A DNA stretch of 64,000 nt from Streptococcaceae bacterium AM104-57 (GCA_027659245.1 JAQDPW010000007.1:14555-78554), one strand, 5' to 3'; positions 45,491 to 54,640 are shown, numbered from the stretch's first letter. Made by a program: numbers and translations. Notes: generated by a model not told the origin, from the sequence alone.

Positions 45491-45886
45491 TTACATACAA
45501 TTACATTTTACTTCTGTTACAGCACTTGCTTTTTTCTTTGAAATCACTTCTTCCAAGCCTTCCAAGTCAGCTAGGGTAAAGTCACATTCTTCAATCAAAT
45601 CAGCTAGCAAGAGCTTTATTCTGCGAGAACAAAGCTTGTCTTTGATATCATGAACCATTAAGCCCCTACTATCATCTAGCGTTAAAAGGGCCGAATAGAC
45701 AAAGGACTTGCCCTGTTTTTCCCGAGTCAAACATTCTTTCTCCACCAAACGAGCCAAGAGTGTCTGGATCGTGGACTTGGACCAGCTGAATCTTTTTTCT
45801 AATACTTTTATAAGATCAGTGCTTGTCTGTTCTCCCTGCATCCAGATAATCTTCATGACCTGCCATTCTGCATCCGAAATCTGCAT
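45491..45886 (-). CDS. copY: Copper-responsive repressor CopY
   Basis: 131 residues from the ATG at 45886, with GGAGG 7 bases upstream; an upstream extension of 10 codons overlaps the operator. BlaI/MecI-type winged helix (QISDAEWQVMKIIWMQGEQTSTDLIKVLEKRFSWSKSTIQTLLARLVEKECL). Only one CxC pair (CNC) is seen at the C terminus, rather than the CxC-CxC of enterococcal CopY. It represses the operon until copper replaces zinc. Confidence 0.93.
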   Translation of the reverse strand: MQISDAEWQVMKIIWMQGEQTSTDLIKVLEKRFSWSKSTIQTLLARLVEKECLTREKQGKSFVYSALLTLDDSRGLMVHDIKDKLCSRRIKLLLADLIEECDFTLADLEGLEEVISKKKASAVTEVKCNCM

Positions 45887-45904
45887 CAGCACACCTCCAA
45901 AATC

Positions 45905-45956
45905 TACATTTGTCAATTATAAAGATAAGTATACTCTTAAAATCTACATTTGTCAA
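45905..45956 (-). promoter_or_regulatory. cop operon promoter with tandem cop boxes
   Basis: Minus-strand TTGACA (45951-45956), 17-bp spacer, TATACT (45928-45933). Two identical cop boxes, TACATTTGTC on the plus strand (45905-45914 and 45945-45954), lie exactly 40 bp apart; one overlaps the -35, the other lies near the expected transcription start. CopY binding here should block initiation. Confidence 0.92.
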
Positions 45957-46002
45957 CTAAATTTCCTTAAAATTTTAAAATTTCCCTTTCCAATAGATTT
46001 TG

Positions 46003-46019
46003 TCTATCATTGTGATAGA
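46003..46019. promoter_or_regulatory. Inverted repeat upstream of the amino-acid ABC operon
   Basis: TCTATCA (46003-46009) and TGATAGA (46013-46019), spacer TTG. A TACAAT at 46053-46058 is the likely -10 of the operon. The repeat may be an operator; no regulator is identified. Confidence 0.4.
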
Positions 46020-46091
46020 AAATACATATTATCCAAAGCTCCCTTTTAATGCTACAATGTTTTTATCATTTCTAGATAGGAGGTTCTACTT

Positions 46092-46772
46092 TTGGATTGG
46101 TCCATTGTTGAACAATATCTACCACTCTATCAAAAGGCATTCTTTCTGACCTTGCATATTGCAGTTTGGGGAATTCTAGGTTCTTTTTTGCTAGGGCTCA
46201 TCGTCAGCGTCATCCGGCATTACCGAGTTCCTGTTTTCTCACAGTTGGCAACAGCCTATATCGAGCTTTCACGAAATACACCCCTTTTGATACAACTTTT
46301 CTTTCTCTACTTTGGTCTACCTCGAATAGGGATTGTTCTTTCATCAGAAGTCTGCGCAACACTGGGACTGATTTTTTTAGGTGGTTCCTACATGGCGGAA
46401 TCCTTCCGAAGTGGACTAGAAGCTGTCAGTCAAACCCAGCATGAAATTGGTTTAGCCATTGGGCTTACTCCATTCCAGGTCTTTCGCTACGTGGTTCTGC
46501 CACAAGCGACAGCGGTTGCTCTACCATCCTTTAGTGCCAATGTTATTTTCCTCATCAAGGAAACTTCTGTCTTTTCGGCAGTCGCCCTTGCTGACCTTAT
46601 GTATGTTGCTAAGGATTTGATAGGACTCTACTATGAAACAGATATCGCACTAGCCATGTTGGTGGTTGCTTACCTTATCATGCTGCTACCTATTTCACTA
46701 GTCTTTAGTTGGATAGAAAGGAGGCTCCGTCATGCAGGATTCGGGAATGCAAGTACTCTTTCAGGGAAATAA
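46092..46772 (+). CDS. Amino-acid ABC transporter permease (HisM/GlnP family), first
   Basis: 226 residues from a TTG start at 46092; AGGAGG lies 8 bases upstream and no nearer ATG fits. A polar-amino-acid permease with SRNTPLLIQLFFLYFGLP and the EAA loop EAVSQTQHEIGLAIGLTPFQVFRYVVLPQA. About five membrane helices. The second permease overlaps its 3' end by 41 bp. The substrate is a polar amino acid; which one is not decided. Confidence 0.92.
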   Translation: MDWSIVEQYLPLYQKAFFLTLHIAVWGILGSFLLGLIVSVIRHYRVPVFSQLATAYIELSRNTPLLIQLFFLYFGLPRIGIVLSSEVCATLGLIFLGGSYMAESFRSGLEAVSQTQHEIGLAIGLTPFQVFRYVVLPQATAVALPSFSANVIFLIKETSVFSAVALADLMYVAKDLIGLYYETDIALAMLVVAYLIMLLPISLVFSWIERRLRHAGFGNASTLSGK

Positions 46773-47409
46773 TCTCCTGAGAATCTTACAGGGATTGGGC
46801 GTCACGATTGGAATATCTATCCTGTCTGTCCTCTTATCCATGATTTTCGGAACGGTGATGGGAATTATCATGACTTCTCATTCTAGAGTGATTCGCTTCT
46901 TGACACGCTTATATCTAGAATTTATCCGGATTATGCCGCAGCTAGTGCTTCTCTTCATCGTTTACTTTGGTTTGGCTCGAAACTTTAATATCAATATCTC
47001 TGGGGAGACTTCTGCTATTATCGTTTTCACTCTCTGGGGAACAGCTGAGATGGGTGACTTGGTACGTGGAGCTATCACTTCCCTGCCTAAACATCAGGTT
47101 GAGAGCGGGCAGGCACTTGGCTTAACTAAAGTGCAACTCTACTACCATATCATCATCCCACAAGTCTTGAGAAGATTACTTCCACAAGCCATCAACCTTG
47201 TCACTCGGATGATTAAAACAACTTCCTTAGTTGTTTTGATTGGAGTTGTTGAGGTTACCAAGGTTGGACAACAAATCATTGATAGCAATCGCTTAACTAT
47301 CCCAACAGCTTCCTTTTGGATTTATGGAACCATCCTAGTCTTGTATTTCGCAGTTTGCTTCCCTATTTCCAAACTATCTACTCATCTAGAAAAACATTGG
47401 AGGAACTAA
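46732..47409 (+). CDS. Amino-acid ABC transporter permease (HisM/GlnP family), second
   Basis: 225 residues. ISILSVLLSMIFGTVMGIIM, FIRIMPQLVLLFIVYFGLAR and the EAA loop (LPKHQVESGQALGLTKVQLYYHIIIPQVLRR) identify the permease family. It overlaps the first permease by 41 bp and abuts the ATPase gene. The two permeases likely form a heterodimer. Confidence 0.92.
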   Translation: MQDSGMQVLFQGNNLLRILQGLGVTIGISILSVLLSMIFGTVMGIIMTSHSRVIRFLTRLYLEFIRIMPQLVLLFIVYFGLARNFNINISGETSAIIVFTLWGTAEMGDLVRGAITSLPKHQVESGQALGLTKVQLYYHIIIPQVLRRLLPQAINLVTRMIKTTSLVVLIGVVEVTKVGQQIIDSNRLTIPTASFWIYGTILVLYFAVCFPISKLSTHLEKHWRN

Positions 47410-48168
47410 ATGTCTGAAACTATTTTAGAAATCAAGGAACTAAAAAAATCCTTCGGAGACAATCCTATCCTCCAAGGACTTTCTTTAGATATTAAAAAGG
47501 GGGAAGTGGTCGTCATCCTAGGACCATCTGGTTGTGGTAAAAGCACGCTACTTCGCTGCCTCAATGGTTTAGAAAGTATTCAAGGAGGAGATATCCTGCT
47601 GGATGGCCAGTCCATCGTTGAAAATAAAAAAAATTTTCACCTGGTTCGCCAAAAGATCGGTATGGTCTTTCAAAGTTATGAACTCTTTCCTCACCTAGAT
47701 GTCCTTCAAAACCTCATCCTAGGACCTATCAAGGCTCAAGGGAGAGACAAGAAAGAAGTAACTGAAGAAGCTCTGCAACTACTGGAACGTGTCGGACTTC
47801 TAGATAAACAACATAGCTTCGCTCGTCAATTATCTGGTGGACAAAAGCAACGGGTAGCAATTGTACGAGCCCTGCTCATGCATCCAGAAATTATCCTCTT
47901 TGACGAGGTGACTGCTTCGCTAGATCCAGAAATGGTGCGTGAGGTTCTAGAACTCATCAATGACTTGGCCCAAGAAGGTCGTACCATGATTCTGGTAACC
48001 CACGAAATGCAGTTTGCCCAAGCTATTGCGGACCGCATTATCTTTCTAGACCAAGGAAAAATTGCTGAAGAAGGAACTGCTCAAGAATTCTTCACAAATC
48101 CACAAACCAAACGAGCACAAGAATTTTTAAATGTCTTTGACTTTAGCCAGTTTGGCTCATATCTATAA
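47410..48168 (+). CDS. Amino-acid ABC transporter ATP-binding protein (GlnQ-like)
   Basis: 252 residues. Walker A GPSGCGKST, signature LSGGQKQRVAIVRAL, Walker B IILFDEVTASLDPEMV, and the switch histidine in ILVTHEMQFAQ. DEVTASLD replaces the common DEPTSALD, a variant found in this subfamily. It powers the two permeases encoded immediately upstream. Confidence 0.94.
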   Translation: MSETILEIKELKKSFGDNPILQGLSLDIKKGEVVVILGPSGCGKSTLLRCLNGLESIQGGDILLDGQSIVENKKNFHLVRQKIGMVFQSYELFPHLDVLQNLILGPIKAQGRDKKEVTEEALQLLERVGLLDKQHSFARQLSGGQKQRVAIVRALLMHPEIILFDEVTASLDPEMVREVLELINDLAQEGRTMILVTHEMQFAQAIADRIIFLDQGKIAEEGTAQEFFTNPQTKRAQEFLNVFDFSQFGSYL

Positions 48169-48186
48169 TCAATAAAGGAGATTATT

Positions 48187-49053
48187 ATGAAACTACTTAA
48201 ACAAATTCTAACTGTTTTTGCTCTAGCATTTGCGCTTATCTTTGTCACAGCTTGTAGCTCAGGTGGAAGATCTGATGCTTCATCAGGAAAAACAACCGCC
48301 AAGGCCCGTACTATTGATGAAATTAAGAAAAGTGGTGAACTTCGAATCGCGGTATTTGGAGACAAAAAACCATTTGGTTATGTTGACAACGACGGTTCTT
48401 ACCAAGGTTACGATATCGAACTTGGTAACCAATTAGCACAAGACCTTGGTGTGAAGGTTAAATACGTTTCTGTTGATGCTGCCAACCGTGCTGAATACTT
48501 GATTTCAAACAAGGTTGATATCACGCTTGCTAACTTTACAGTTACTGACGAACGTAAAAAACAAGTTGACTTTGCCCTTCCTTACATGAAAGTTTCTCTC
48601 GGTGTTGTGTCACCAAAAGATAAAGTCATCAAGGACGTTAAAGAACTTGAAGGCAAAACCTTGATTGTTACAAAAGGAACTACTGCTGAAACTTACTTTG
48701 AGAAAAATCACCCAGAAGTAAAACTTCAAAAATATGACCAATATAGCGATGCCTACCAAGCTCTTCTTGATGGACGTGGAGATGCCTTCTCTACTGACAA
48801 TACTGAAGTCCTAGCTTGGGCTCTTGAAAACAAAGGATTTGAAGTAGGAATTACCTCTCTAGGTAACCCAGATACCATCGCACCAGCAGTTCAAAAAGGT
48901 AATCAAGAATTACTTGACTACATCAACCAAGAAATCGAAAAATTAGGTAAGGAAAACTTCTTCCACAAAGCCTATGAAAAAACACTCCACCCAACCTACG
49001 GTGACGCTGCTAAAGCAGATGACCTAGTTGTTGAAGGCGGAAAAGTTGACTAA
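48187..49053 (+). CDS. Amino-acid ABC transporter substrate-binding lipoprotein
   Basis: 288 residues. Signal peptide with lipobox FVTAC (C23), Ser/Gly linker, then an SBP_bac_3 fold (GELRIAVFGDKKPFGYVDNDGSYQGYDIELGNQLAQDLGVKVKYV, ISNKVDITLANFTVTDERKKQVDFALPYM). Cluster 3 proteins bind polar amino acids such as glutamate, glutamine, aspartate or arginine. Last gene of the operon, before the bidirectional terminator. Confidence 0.93.
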   Translation: MKLLKQILTVFALAFALIFVTACSSGGRSDASSGKTTAKARTIDEIKKSGELRIAVFGDKKPFGYVDNDGSYQGYDIELGNQLAQDLGVKVKYVSVDAANRAEYLISNKVDITLANFTVTDERKKQVDFALPYMKVSLGVVSPKDKVIKDVKELEGKTLIVTKGTTAETYFEKNHPEVKLQKYDQYSDAYQALLDGRGDAFSTDNTEVLAWALENKGFEVGITSLGNPDTIAPAVQKGNQELLDYINQEIEKLGKENFFHKAYEKTLHPTYGDAAKADDLVVEGGKVD

Positions 49054-49065
49054 GTTTTAAAAAAC

Positions 49066-49118
49066 AAAACGAACAAGACTAGAATTCTGATAATCAGAAT
49101 CTCCATCTTGTTCGTTTT
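49066..49118. terminator. Bidirectional cruciform terminator
   Basis: An outer stem AAAACGAACAAGA (49066-49078) / TCTTGTTCGTTTT (49106-49118) encloses an inner stem ATTCTGAT / ATCAGAAT (49084-49100). Six Ts follow on the plus strand and an A/T-rich T-run on the minus strand. It ends both the amino-acid ABC operon and the converging surface-protein operon. Confidence 0.88.
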
Positions 49119-49122
49119 TTAT

Positions 49123-52100
49123 CTAGTCCATCATAGATGCAATTTCCATTATTGCAACAACGTTTGTTGGATTATCAGAAGTCAATGAATGATTTGCGAA
49201 CCCAAGAGCAACACGGAATTGTACATTCTTGTTTGCTGGGCTATAACCATCACCCATCATCATAGCTGCATAGTGACCTGGTGAGTGTTTCCATACAGTA
49301 TAGAAGTAGTGAGCTAACGCTTTTTCATTTGTAAGACTTACAATATCCCAAACAGATGTTGTTTCTGCTGTATTTTCAGTCATTGCATTTGTTTGTTTGT
49401 AGAATTCTGGATCATAAGCAGTTGACCAACGAGAACCATCTGGACGTTTGTGCTTACCTTCCTTCTTACCTTGGTAACGTAATGAACCGTGATCTGCCAT
49501 TTCATTTGCACGAACATTGGCAACTCGAGTTAGTTCGCTATCATCTGCTGCGATTGTTGCAGGAGTCAAGCCGATACGAGTACGCTCTTCATTAAGAAGT
49601 TCCATGAAGTGTTCGTTAAGTTTACGATTATCTACGATTTGTTCAAGTTTATCAAGTTCAGTTTGAGAAAGGCGTGATGCTTTCCAAACTGAGACAAGTC
49701 CCATGTCTCGAGGAAGGTCATCTTCGTTATCTGTTGTATCAACAGCGACACGATCTTTATCTGCTTGAGAAAGATTATCGTGTAGATACTTAGCACTGCG
49801 GTGATCTTCATTGTTTGGATCTAAACCGTTTTCACCTAAACTCTTAATATCTTTCCATGTGCCATCAATATCATAATTGTCATCACTTGTTGGAACAATG
49901 ACATCTGTTGGATCAGCGACACGTTTTTTCTTAGTACCATTAAAGGTTATTGTATCAACTGCATCCTTAGTTTCTACTAGTTCACGACTCTTAATAGTTC
50001 GTTCACCAGTTTTGTTGTTTACTGAAATAACTTTGCGGTAACGTTTAAATCCGTCACGTCCATTTTCAGTACGAGTTTCACCTTCAAAAAGGTTAGAATC
50101 ATTTTCTGTTCGATAACCATGAGAAATTGTTTCAGTTTCTTCTTCAGTAACTTCAGACATCAATTTCTTAGTTCCATAATGAACAACTTTTTGTTTTGCT
50201 GGAACAGAGTTGATAAGTTCACGACTGATTTCTGTGCGGGTTTGATTTTCATCATTTAGATACTTAACTTTATAAGTTTCTTTACCATTTACAGCATCTT
50301 CAACAGTTTCATCACCTTCAAAAAGGTTTGAGTCGGCAACTCGTTTTTCACCTTCAGCGGTAATAACTTTGTCTTCGTTAGCATAAGTGTAACGATCTTT
50401 GGTTCCAACTTCGACTACTTCATCCACTGCTGGAACAGTTTCAGTATTGACTAGTTCACTCTTAACAAGTTTACCATCTTCATAGTAGTCTTTGTAGTTT
50501 TCGATGATTTCACCGTTTTGACCTTTTGTTTTAACAACTCGTTGGTCAGAGAAGAGTTTGTCGCTTTTAACTTCAACAATCTTGAAGTTTTCACCAGCTT
50601 TGCGTTCAACTCGAGTTTTATTTTCTGTTAAAACTTTATGAGTTCCAATTCGAACAATCTCTTTAACCGGTTTAACTTCATCACTTTTAACTACGGAAGA
50701 ACGACCATCACCATAAACAATTGTAGTTTCTGTATAAGATCCTTTTTGACCCTTAGTTTCTACTACACGTTTTCCTTCATTTAGTGTCTCATCTTTAACT
50801 TCTTCAATTTCGTAATTTACTTCAACTGTTCGAGAAGTGCGACTTGTTTCAATGTTTTCACCAGTTCCAATTTCAACAATTTCATCAACTGCAGGAACCT
50901 CATTTTCTCGTTTTTCATCACGAGAAACTTCTGTACCATCTGGAGTGGTTACAACTGTAGTAACAAGTTTATAAGAACCATCCTTACCAGCTTGAATTAC
51001 TTTTTTCTCACCTTTAGGAAGGTCTGGATTTGTGTTGCTAGTAACTTTATGTTCAACTTTGTGAATTTCTCGAGTCACTGTTTCAAGATTTTTCTTAGCA
51101 ACTTTTGTTCCCACATGAACAACTCTGTTTTTTGCATCTTTTTGAGTAGAAGAAACAAGAGTACGACCAATTTCTACACCATCTTCAAGTGTTACAGTAT
51201 AGACTTCAAGTTTTTCACCAGATTGACCAGCTCTCACTTCTTTTTCTACTCCAGCATCTAAGTTTTCATCTGGAACGTATTCTGTATCAGGAAGAATAGG
51301 AGTACGAACAACCTCTTCTTTTGTAGTACGAACCACTTCTTTAGAGGTTTTAGTACCAATATGGATAACTTTATCAACTGCAGGAGTTGTTTGAGTTCCT
51401 GTTACTGTACGACTAACTTCCACACCATTTTCAATGGTAATTGTGTAAGTTGTTTCTGTTTTACCTGCAACACCTTCTTGAACAACTTTTGTTTCCCCAA
51501 CGCTAAGATTTTCGTCAGGAACATGTTGAACTCCAGGCTCGATGACAGAAGTTTCTACTTCAGTTCGAGTAGTTACAACTTTTTTGACTTCAGGTTGAGA
51601 CGGAACTGCTGGTTGTGCTTCTACAGCCGGTTTTCCATCTTCTGCAGGTTTAGCAGGAATAGCTGGTTTAATAACTTCTTCAGTCGTTTTTTCGCCAACT
51701 ACAGTGTTAGTTTTACCAGTTTCAACTTGGCCTTTGTCACCTGGCAAGTTTGCTTGAGTACCTTCAACCTTTTCTTTTTTCTCATCTAAAGTTTTTTCGT
51801 CTCTAGTTGGAGTACCAGTTGATTGATCTTTGTTTTCAGGAACAGTTGGAGTTGTCGATTTCACGTCAACTTCTTTCTTCTCTTCCTTTTTATCTAAGAC
51901 CTTATCTTTTTCTTGTTTAGCTTCAGGTAATGCCGGCTGGACTTCGGGTGTCCCTTTGTCACTAACTACCAACTCAGGCAATACAGGTTGAACTTCGGGT
52001 GTTCCCTTTTCAGTAATTACCAATTCTGGTAATGCTGGCTGAACTTCTGGAGTTCCTTTGTCAGTAACTACCAACTCAGGTAATTTAGGTTGAACTTCAG

Positions 52101-52770
52101 AAGTGCCTTTTTCGCTAATTACCAACTCAGGTAGTTTAGGCTGAACTTCAGGAGTGCCTTTTTCGCTAATTATCAATTCTGATAGTTTCGGTTGAACAGC
52201 TGAAATACCTTTGTCATCTGTAACTACAAGTGATGGCAGTTCTGGTTGAACAACCAGTTTTCCTTTTTCTGATGTTGATTTTTCTACTTCAACCTTTTTA
52301 GTTAGGTTATCAGATTTTTCCAATATTTTATTATCTTTATTACCTACTTCTGATCTAGAAACTTGCTCAACTTCTTCACCCTCAGTTCTTACCTGTGACT
52401 TAAACTTTTCCTCTACCTTCGTTATTTCTGATAATTTTTCATATGATTTATCAAGAGATTTAATCGAATCTTCAGCACCAATTTTTTTAGTAGCTACAAA
52501 TCCTTTAGCCAATTCCTCTTTGGCTTCTACTTTAGGTAGAAAACTCTTCTCTGTTTCTTTAATAGTATCAGTTGTTGTGTATTCTTTTTCTTTTGAAGAA
52601 GAATCTGAAACAGTAACACTTTCAGATTGTCCTTGGTTTTGACTCGATTGATTTTGCAACACAACAGTTCCAGCTGAAATTCCTAAAAGTGCGACAATTG
52701 CTGCTGAGATTACCCAACCTCTTCTACCTTTTTTCAAAGTCTTTTTTTCGTTAGTATTTTGTCTATCCAT
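49123..52770 (-). CDS. Large surface protein: proline-rich repeats, seven G5-like repeats, CAP domain
   Basis: 1215 residues. A basic N terminus and one membrane helix (about 19-38) form a signal anchor. Next come a Lys/Glu/Ser-rich stalk, 17-residue repeats VQPxLPELVxSxKGTPE (about 174-283), a Lys/Glu and Pro/Ala linker to about 395, seven consecutive G5-type repeats of about 78 residues (about 398-947, each ending near V-x-x-GTK), and a C-terminal CAP/SCP-like domain (about 1050-1215; LLNEERTRIG, NEMADHGS, YTVWKHSPGHYAAMM). There is no LPXTG or choline-binding motif, so it is probably held by the N-terminal helix. Likely an adhesin or wall-interacting protein. Confidence 0.85.
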   Translation of the reverse strand: MDRQNTNEKKTLKKGRRGWVISAAIVALLGISAGTVVLQNQSSQNQGQSESVTVSDSSSKEKEYTTTDTIKETEKSFLPKVEAKEELAKGFVATKKIGAEDSIKSLDKSYEKLSEITKVEEKFKSQVRTEGEEVEQVSRSEVGNKDNKILEKSDNLTKKVEVEKSTSEKGKLVVQPELPSLVVTDDKGISAVQPKLSELIISEKGTPEVQPKLPELVISEKGTSEVQPKLPELVVTDKGTPEVQPALPELVITEKGTPEVQPVLPELVVSDKGTPEVQPALPEAKQEKDKVLDKKEEKKEVDVKSTTPTVPENKDQSTGTPTRDEKTLDEKKEKVEGTQANLPGDKGQVETGKTNTVVGEKTTEEVIKPAIPAKPAEDGKPAVEAQPAVPSQPEVKKVVTTRTEVETSVIEPGVQHVPDENLSVGETKVVQEGVAGKTETTYTITIENGVEVSRTVTGTQTTPAVDKVIHIGTKTSKEVVRTTKEEVVRTPILPDTEYVPDENLDAGVEKEVRAGQSGEKLEVYTVTLEDGVEIGRTLVSSTQKDAKNRVVHVGTKVAKKNLETVTREIHKVEHKVTSNTNPDLPKGEKKVIQAGKDGSYKLVTTVVTTPDGTEVSRDEKRENEVPAVDEIVEIGTGENIETSRTSRTVEVNYEIEEVKDETLNEGKRVVETKGQKGSYTETTIVYGDGRSSVVKSDEVKPVKEIVRIGTHKVLTENKTRVERKAGENFKIVEVKSDKLFSDQRVVKTKGQNGEIIENYKDYYEDGKLVKSELVNTETVPAVDEVVEVGTKDRYTYANEDKVITAEGEKRVADSNLFEGDETVEDAVNGKETYKVKYLNDENQTRTEISRELINSVPAKQKVVHYGTKKLMSEVTEEETETISHGYRTENDSNLFEGETRTENGRDGFKRYRKVISVNNKTGERTIKSRELVETKDAVDTITFNGTKKKRVADPTDVIVPTSDDNYDIDGTWKDIKSLGENGLDPNNEDHRSAKYLHDNLSQADKDRVAVDTTDNEDDLPRDMGLVSVWKASRLSQTELDKLEQIVDNRKLNEHFMELLNEERTRIGLTPATIAADDSELTRVANVRANEMADHGSLRYQGKKEGKHKRPDGSRWSTAYDPEFYKQTNAMTENTAETTSVWDIVSLTNEKALAHYFYTVWKHSPGHYAAMMMGDGYSPANKNVQFRVALGFANHSLTSDNPTNVVAIMEIASMMD
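51922..52251 (-). repeat. 51-bp tandem coding repeats in the surface protein
   Basis: Six and a half units of about 17 codons (VQPxLPELVxSxKGTPE), the first degenerate and 18 codons long, encode residues about 174-283. Such arrays can change copy number between strains by slippage or recombination and vary the distance of the G5-CAP region from the membrane. Confidence 0.85.
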
Positions 52771-52817
52771 CTTTATTTTCCTGACTTTTCAATGATTCTC
52801 TCTTTAACATACCTACA

Positions 52818-53249
52818 CTATCTAATATATTTTTTAGAAAAACGATAATTTCGAACAGTACCTATAATACCTCCTATGCTGCATGTAAATAAAATCAGAA
52901 TAAAAATGGAAAAGCTATCGCCAATTACTTTAATACTATATAGATAATTAAAAATTAAAAATAAAGGTAGCGAAATCGGCAGTATAGTACAGCTCACAGC
53001 AGCTCGTCTCATTTCTTTGGTCTCTCCACTCATAAACCAAGTCAAAGGTAAAAATCTCATCCAGTTTAAATATTCTTTCTGTTGGATTTTTTCTTCAAAC
53101 AAATGAGTAAATAAAATATAAAACGGCAATGCAACATAGTAAGTTGCTTTCACTAAAAAGTACATTACAGTTATAAAAATAGCAAAGCCCCACCACATAT
53201 CTCTAACTGTTTGATCAATATCACTCTCATATTTAGGTTTTCCAAACAT
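52818..53249 (-). CDS. Membrane protein of unknown function, 143 residues
   Basis: Four membrane segments are likely (about 19-38, 40-50, 84-104 and 112-131), with a charged N terminus and a basic end RNYRFSKKYIR. Not recognised. It is 18 bp after the 303-residue membrane protein and 47 bp before the surface-protein gene, all on one strand, so it probably belongs to the same operon. Confidence 0.65.
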   Translation of the reverse strand: MFGKPKYESDIDQTVRDMWWGFAIFITVMYFLVKATYYVALPFYILFTHLFEEKIQQKEYLNWMRFLPLTWFMSGETKEMRRAAVSCTILPISLPLFLIFNYLYSIKVIGDSFSIFILILFTCSIGGIIGTVRNYRFSKKYIR

Positions 53250-53267
53250 CTTATTTCTCCTAATCTA

Positions 53268-54179
53268 TTATTTCATTAAATTTGTAAATGTATTAATTGT
53301 TGTCATTTTGTTATTGTAATCAACTTTTCTTTGTAATTCTTGAAACTGATAATTTAATTGCTCTGTCCTCATCATGTCTTCATACATATTTTGCGCTTGT
53401 CCTAGGTCATAGGCTCTACCTTGATCAATTACATTAACCATATAAGCAAAAGCATCAAAATGAATATCTAACCCTGCTTGTTGCCTTGCATAAACAAATG
53501 GAATACTATTCAATTTCTCCATACAATAGTTTCTAGCTTGAGCAACTTCATCCTTATGTTTTTTTACTTGATCTGCTATTGGTTTTTCATGCTTCACTCG
53601 TTGATAAGCAAAATAAATTGGAGACCATAGCAGAACCCATGCTCCCACCCAAAGGGAGTATTCAAAAGGTTTACTTAAGATTCCTAAACCAGAACTAGAA
53701 AATTCACCAAGTCTATCTATATAGGCAACTAAGAACAATGAACCTAAAATTCTGAAAATCCATCCCAAAACACTTAATTTCGGGTTAATAAGAGAAACAT
53801 GTTTTCCATCTACTATATAAAAATACTTAGTCAGGTCCTCTACTCTTTTAGACCAAATAGCAGCTTCAACTATTAAGTTTCTACTACGTTTAGGCTCTTC
53901 TATTGTCGAAAGATATTCTTGTAAAACAGTCTGGTATGATTGCGGATTAGCGATAGGATAATATTCATATTTTTTGCCTTCTGCAGTAATGACATCAAGT
54001 GAATGGTATGTCCCATTATCAAAAACTTCAGACCAATGTTTATTTGGTAACCGCCCTTTTACATAAGCTTCCCAAATAGTCCATTCATCAAACAAATCTG
54101 ACTTATATTCATCCGGAATAATTCCTAAAAAATAATCTAACTCATTCTCCTCTTGAGAAATAATATCACTCTTATTCAT
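53268..54179 (-). CDS. Membrane protein of unknown function, 303 residues
   Basis: An acidic cytoplasmic-looking N terminus (about 1-125), two membrane helices (about 143-162 and 175-195), and a helical tail with predicted coiled-coil character (about 205-300; VKKHKDEVAQARNYCMEKLNS, NYQFQELQRKVDYNNKMTTI). No signal peptide or catalytic motif was recognised. It is first of a three-gene operon ending in the G5-CAP surface protein and lies opposite the XRE regulator across a 28-bp palindrome. Confidence 0.65.
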   Translation of the reverse strand: MNKSDIISQEENELDYFLGIIPDEYKSDLFDEWTIWEAYVKGRLPNKHWSEVFDNGTYHSLDVITAEGKKYEYYPIANPQSYQTVLQEYLSTIEEPKRSRNLIVEAAIWSKRVEDLTKYFYIVDGKHVSLINPKLSVLGWIFRILGSLFLVAYIDRLGEFSSSGLGILSKPFEYSLWVGAWVLLWSPIYFAYQRVKHEKPIADQVKKHKDEVAQARNYCMEKLNSIPFVYARQQAGLDIHFDAFAYMVNVIDQGRAYDLGQAQNMYEDMMRTEQLNYQFQELQRKVDYNNKMTTINTFTNLMK

Positions 54180-54207
54180 CTATAACTCTCCTTTCCTAGT
54201 TATTTTA

Positions 54208-54235
54208 TCATATTGTGGATATATACACAATATGA
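54208..54235. promoter_or_regulatory. 28-bp near-perfect palindrome, candidate operator
   Basis: TCATATTGTG (54208-54217) and CACAATATGA (54226-54235) are exact inverted repeats; the 8 bases between are also nearly symmetric, leaving a single mismatched pair in 28 bp. It lies in the divergent interval, close to the expected -35 of the XRE gene, about 30 bp before the membrane-protein start. Confidence 0.65.
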
Positions 54236-54253
54236 AGTCAGATACTTTTTTCT

Positions 54254-54259
54254 TATAAT
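54254..54259 (+). promoter_or_regulatory. XRE gene -10 promoter element
   Basis: TATAAT at 54254-54259; the 17-bp-spaced -35 position (54231-54236) falls inside the palindrome and is a poor hexamer. The leader would be about 10 bases. Confidence 0.55.
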
Positions 54260-54275
54260 TAAATAAAAGGAGTTG

Positions 54276-54512
54276 ATGACGATAATCAGTTTTAACCCAC
54301 TCTGGGCTACAATGAAGAAAAAAGAAGTTTCTCAATATAAGTTATTAAAATCCGGAGTTGATAACAAAACTCTTGACAGCTTAAAGAAAAACAAAAACAT
54401 AACTTTACTAACTCTAGAAAAGCTATGTCGCATTTTAGATTGTCTTCCAAATGATATCGTTGAATTTATCGAAGAAACTCCCGATTCTAATATTCGTAAC
54501 ACATTTATCTAG
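54276..54512 (+). CDS. Small XRE/Cro-CI family regulator
   Basis: 78 residues from the ATG at 54276 (a TTG just before it touches the AAGGAG site). It is a single helix-turn-helix of the short YozG type: NPLWATMKKKEVSQYKLLKSGVDNKTLDSLKKNKNITLLTLEKLCRILDCLPNDIVEFIEE. No ligand or protease domain. Divergent from the membrane / surface-protein operon, with the 28-bp palindrome between; it likely controls that operon and itself. Confidence 0.85.
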   Translation: MTIISFNPLWATMKKKEVSQYKLLKSGVDNKTLDSLKKNKNITLLTLEKLCRILDCLPNDIVEFIEETPDSNIRNTFI

Positions 54513-54640
54513 TTCTAATATTTATTCTTGTATTGGAACATTTACTTAATCTACCTTCTATGACATTGTTCACAGTATAAATCCAATAATCAGAACAAAA
54601 ACTCAATTGGACTAGAAACTTCGAAAAACATTTCCACAAT

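Noticed and set aside
51922..52251. Regular 51-bp repeats considered as a CRISPR or other repeat array
   Set aside because: The period is in frame with a continuous coding sequence, units have no unique spacers, and the translation is a clear 17-residue protein repeat.
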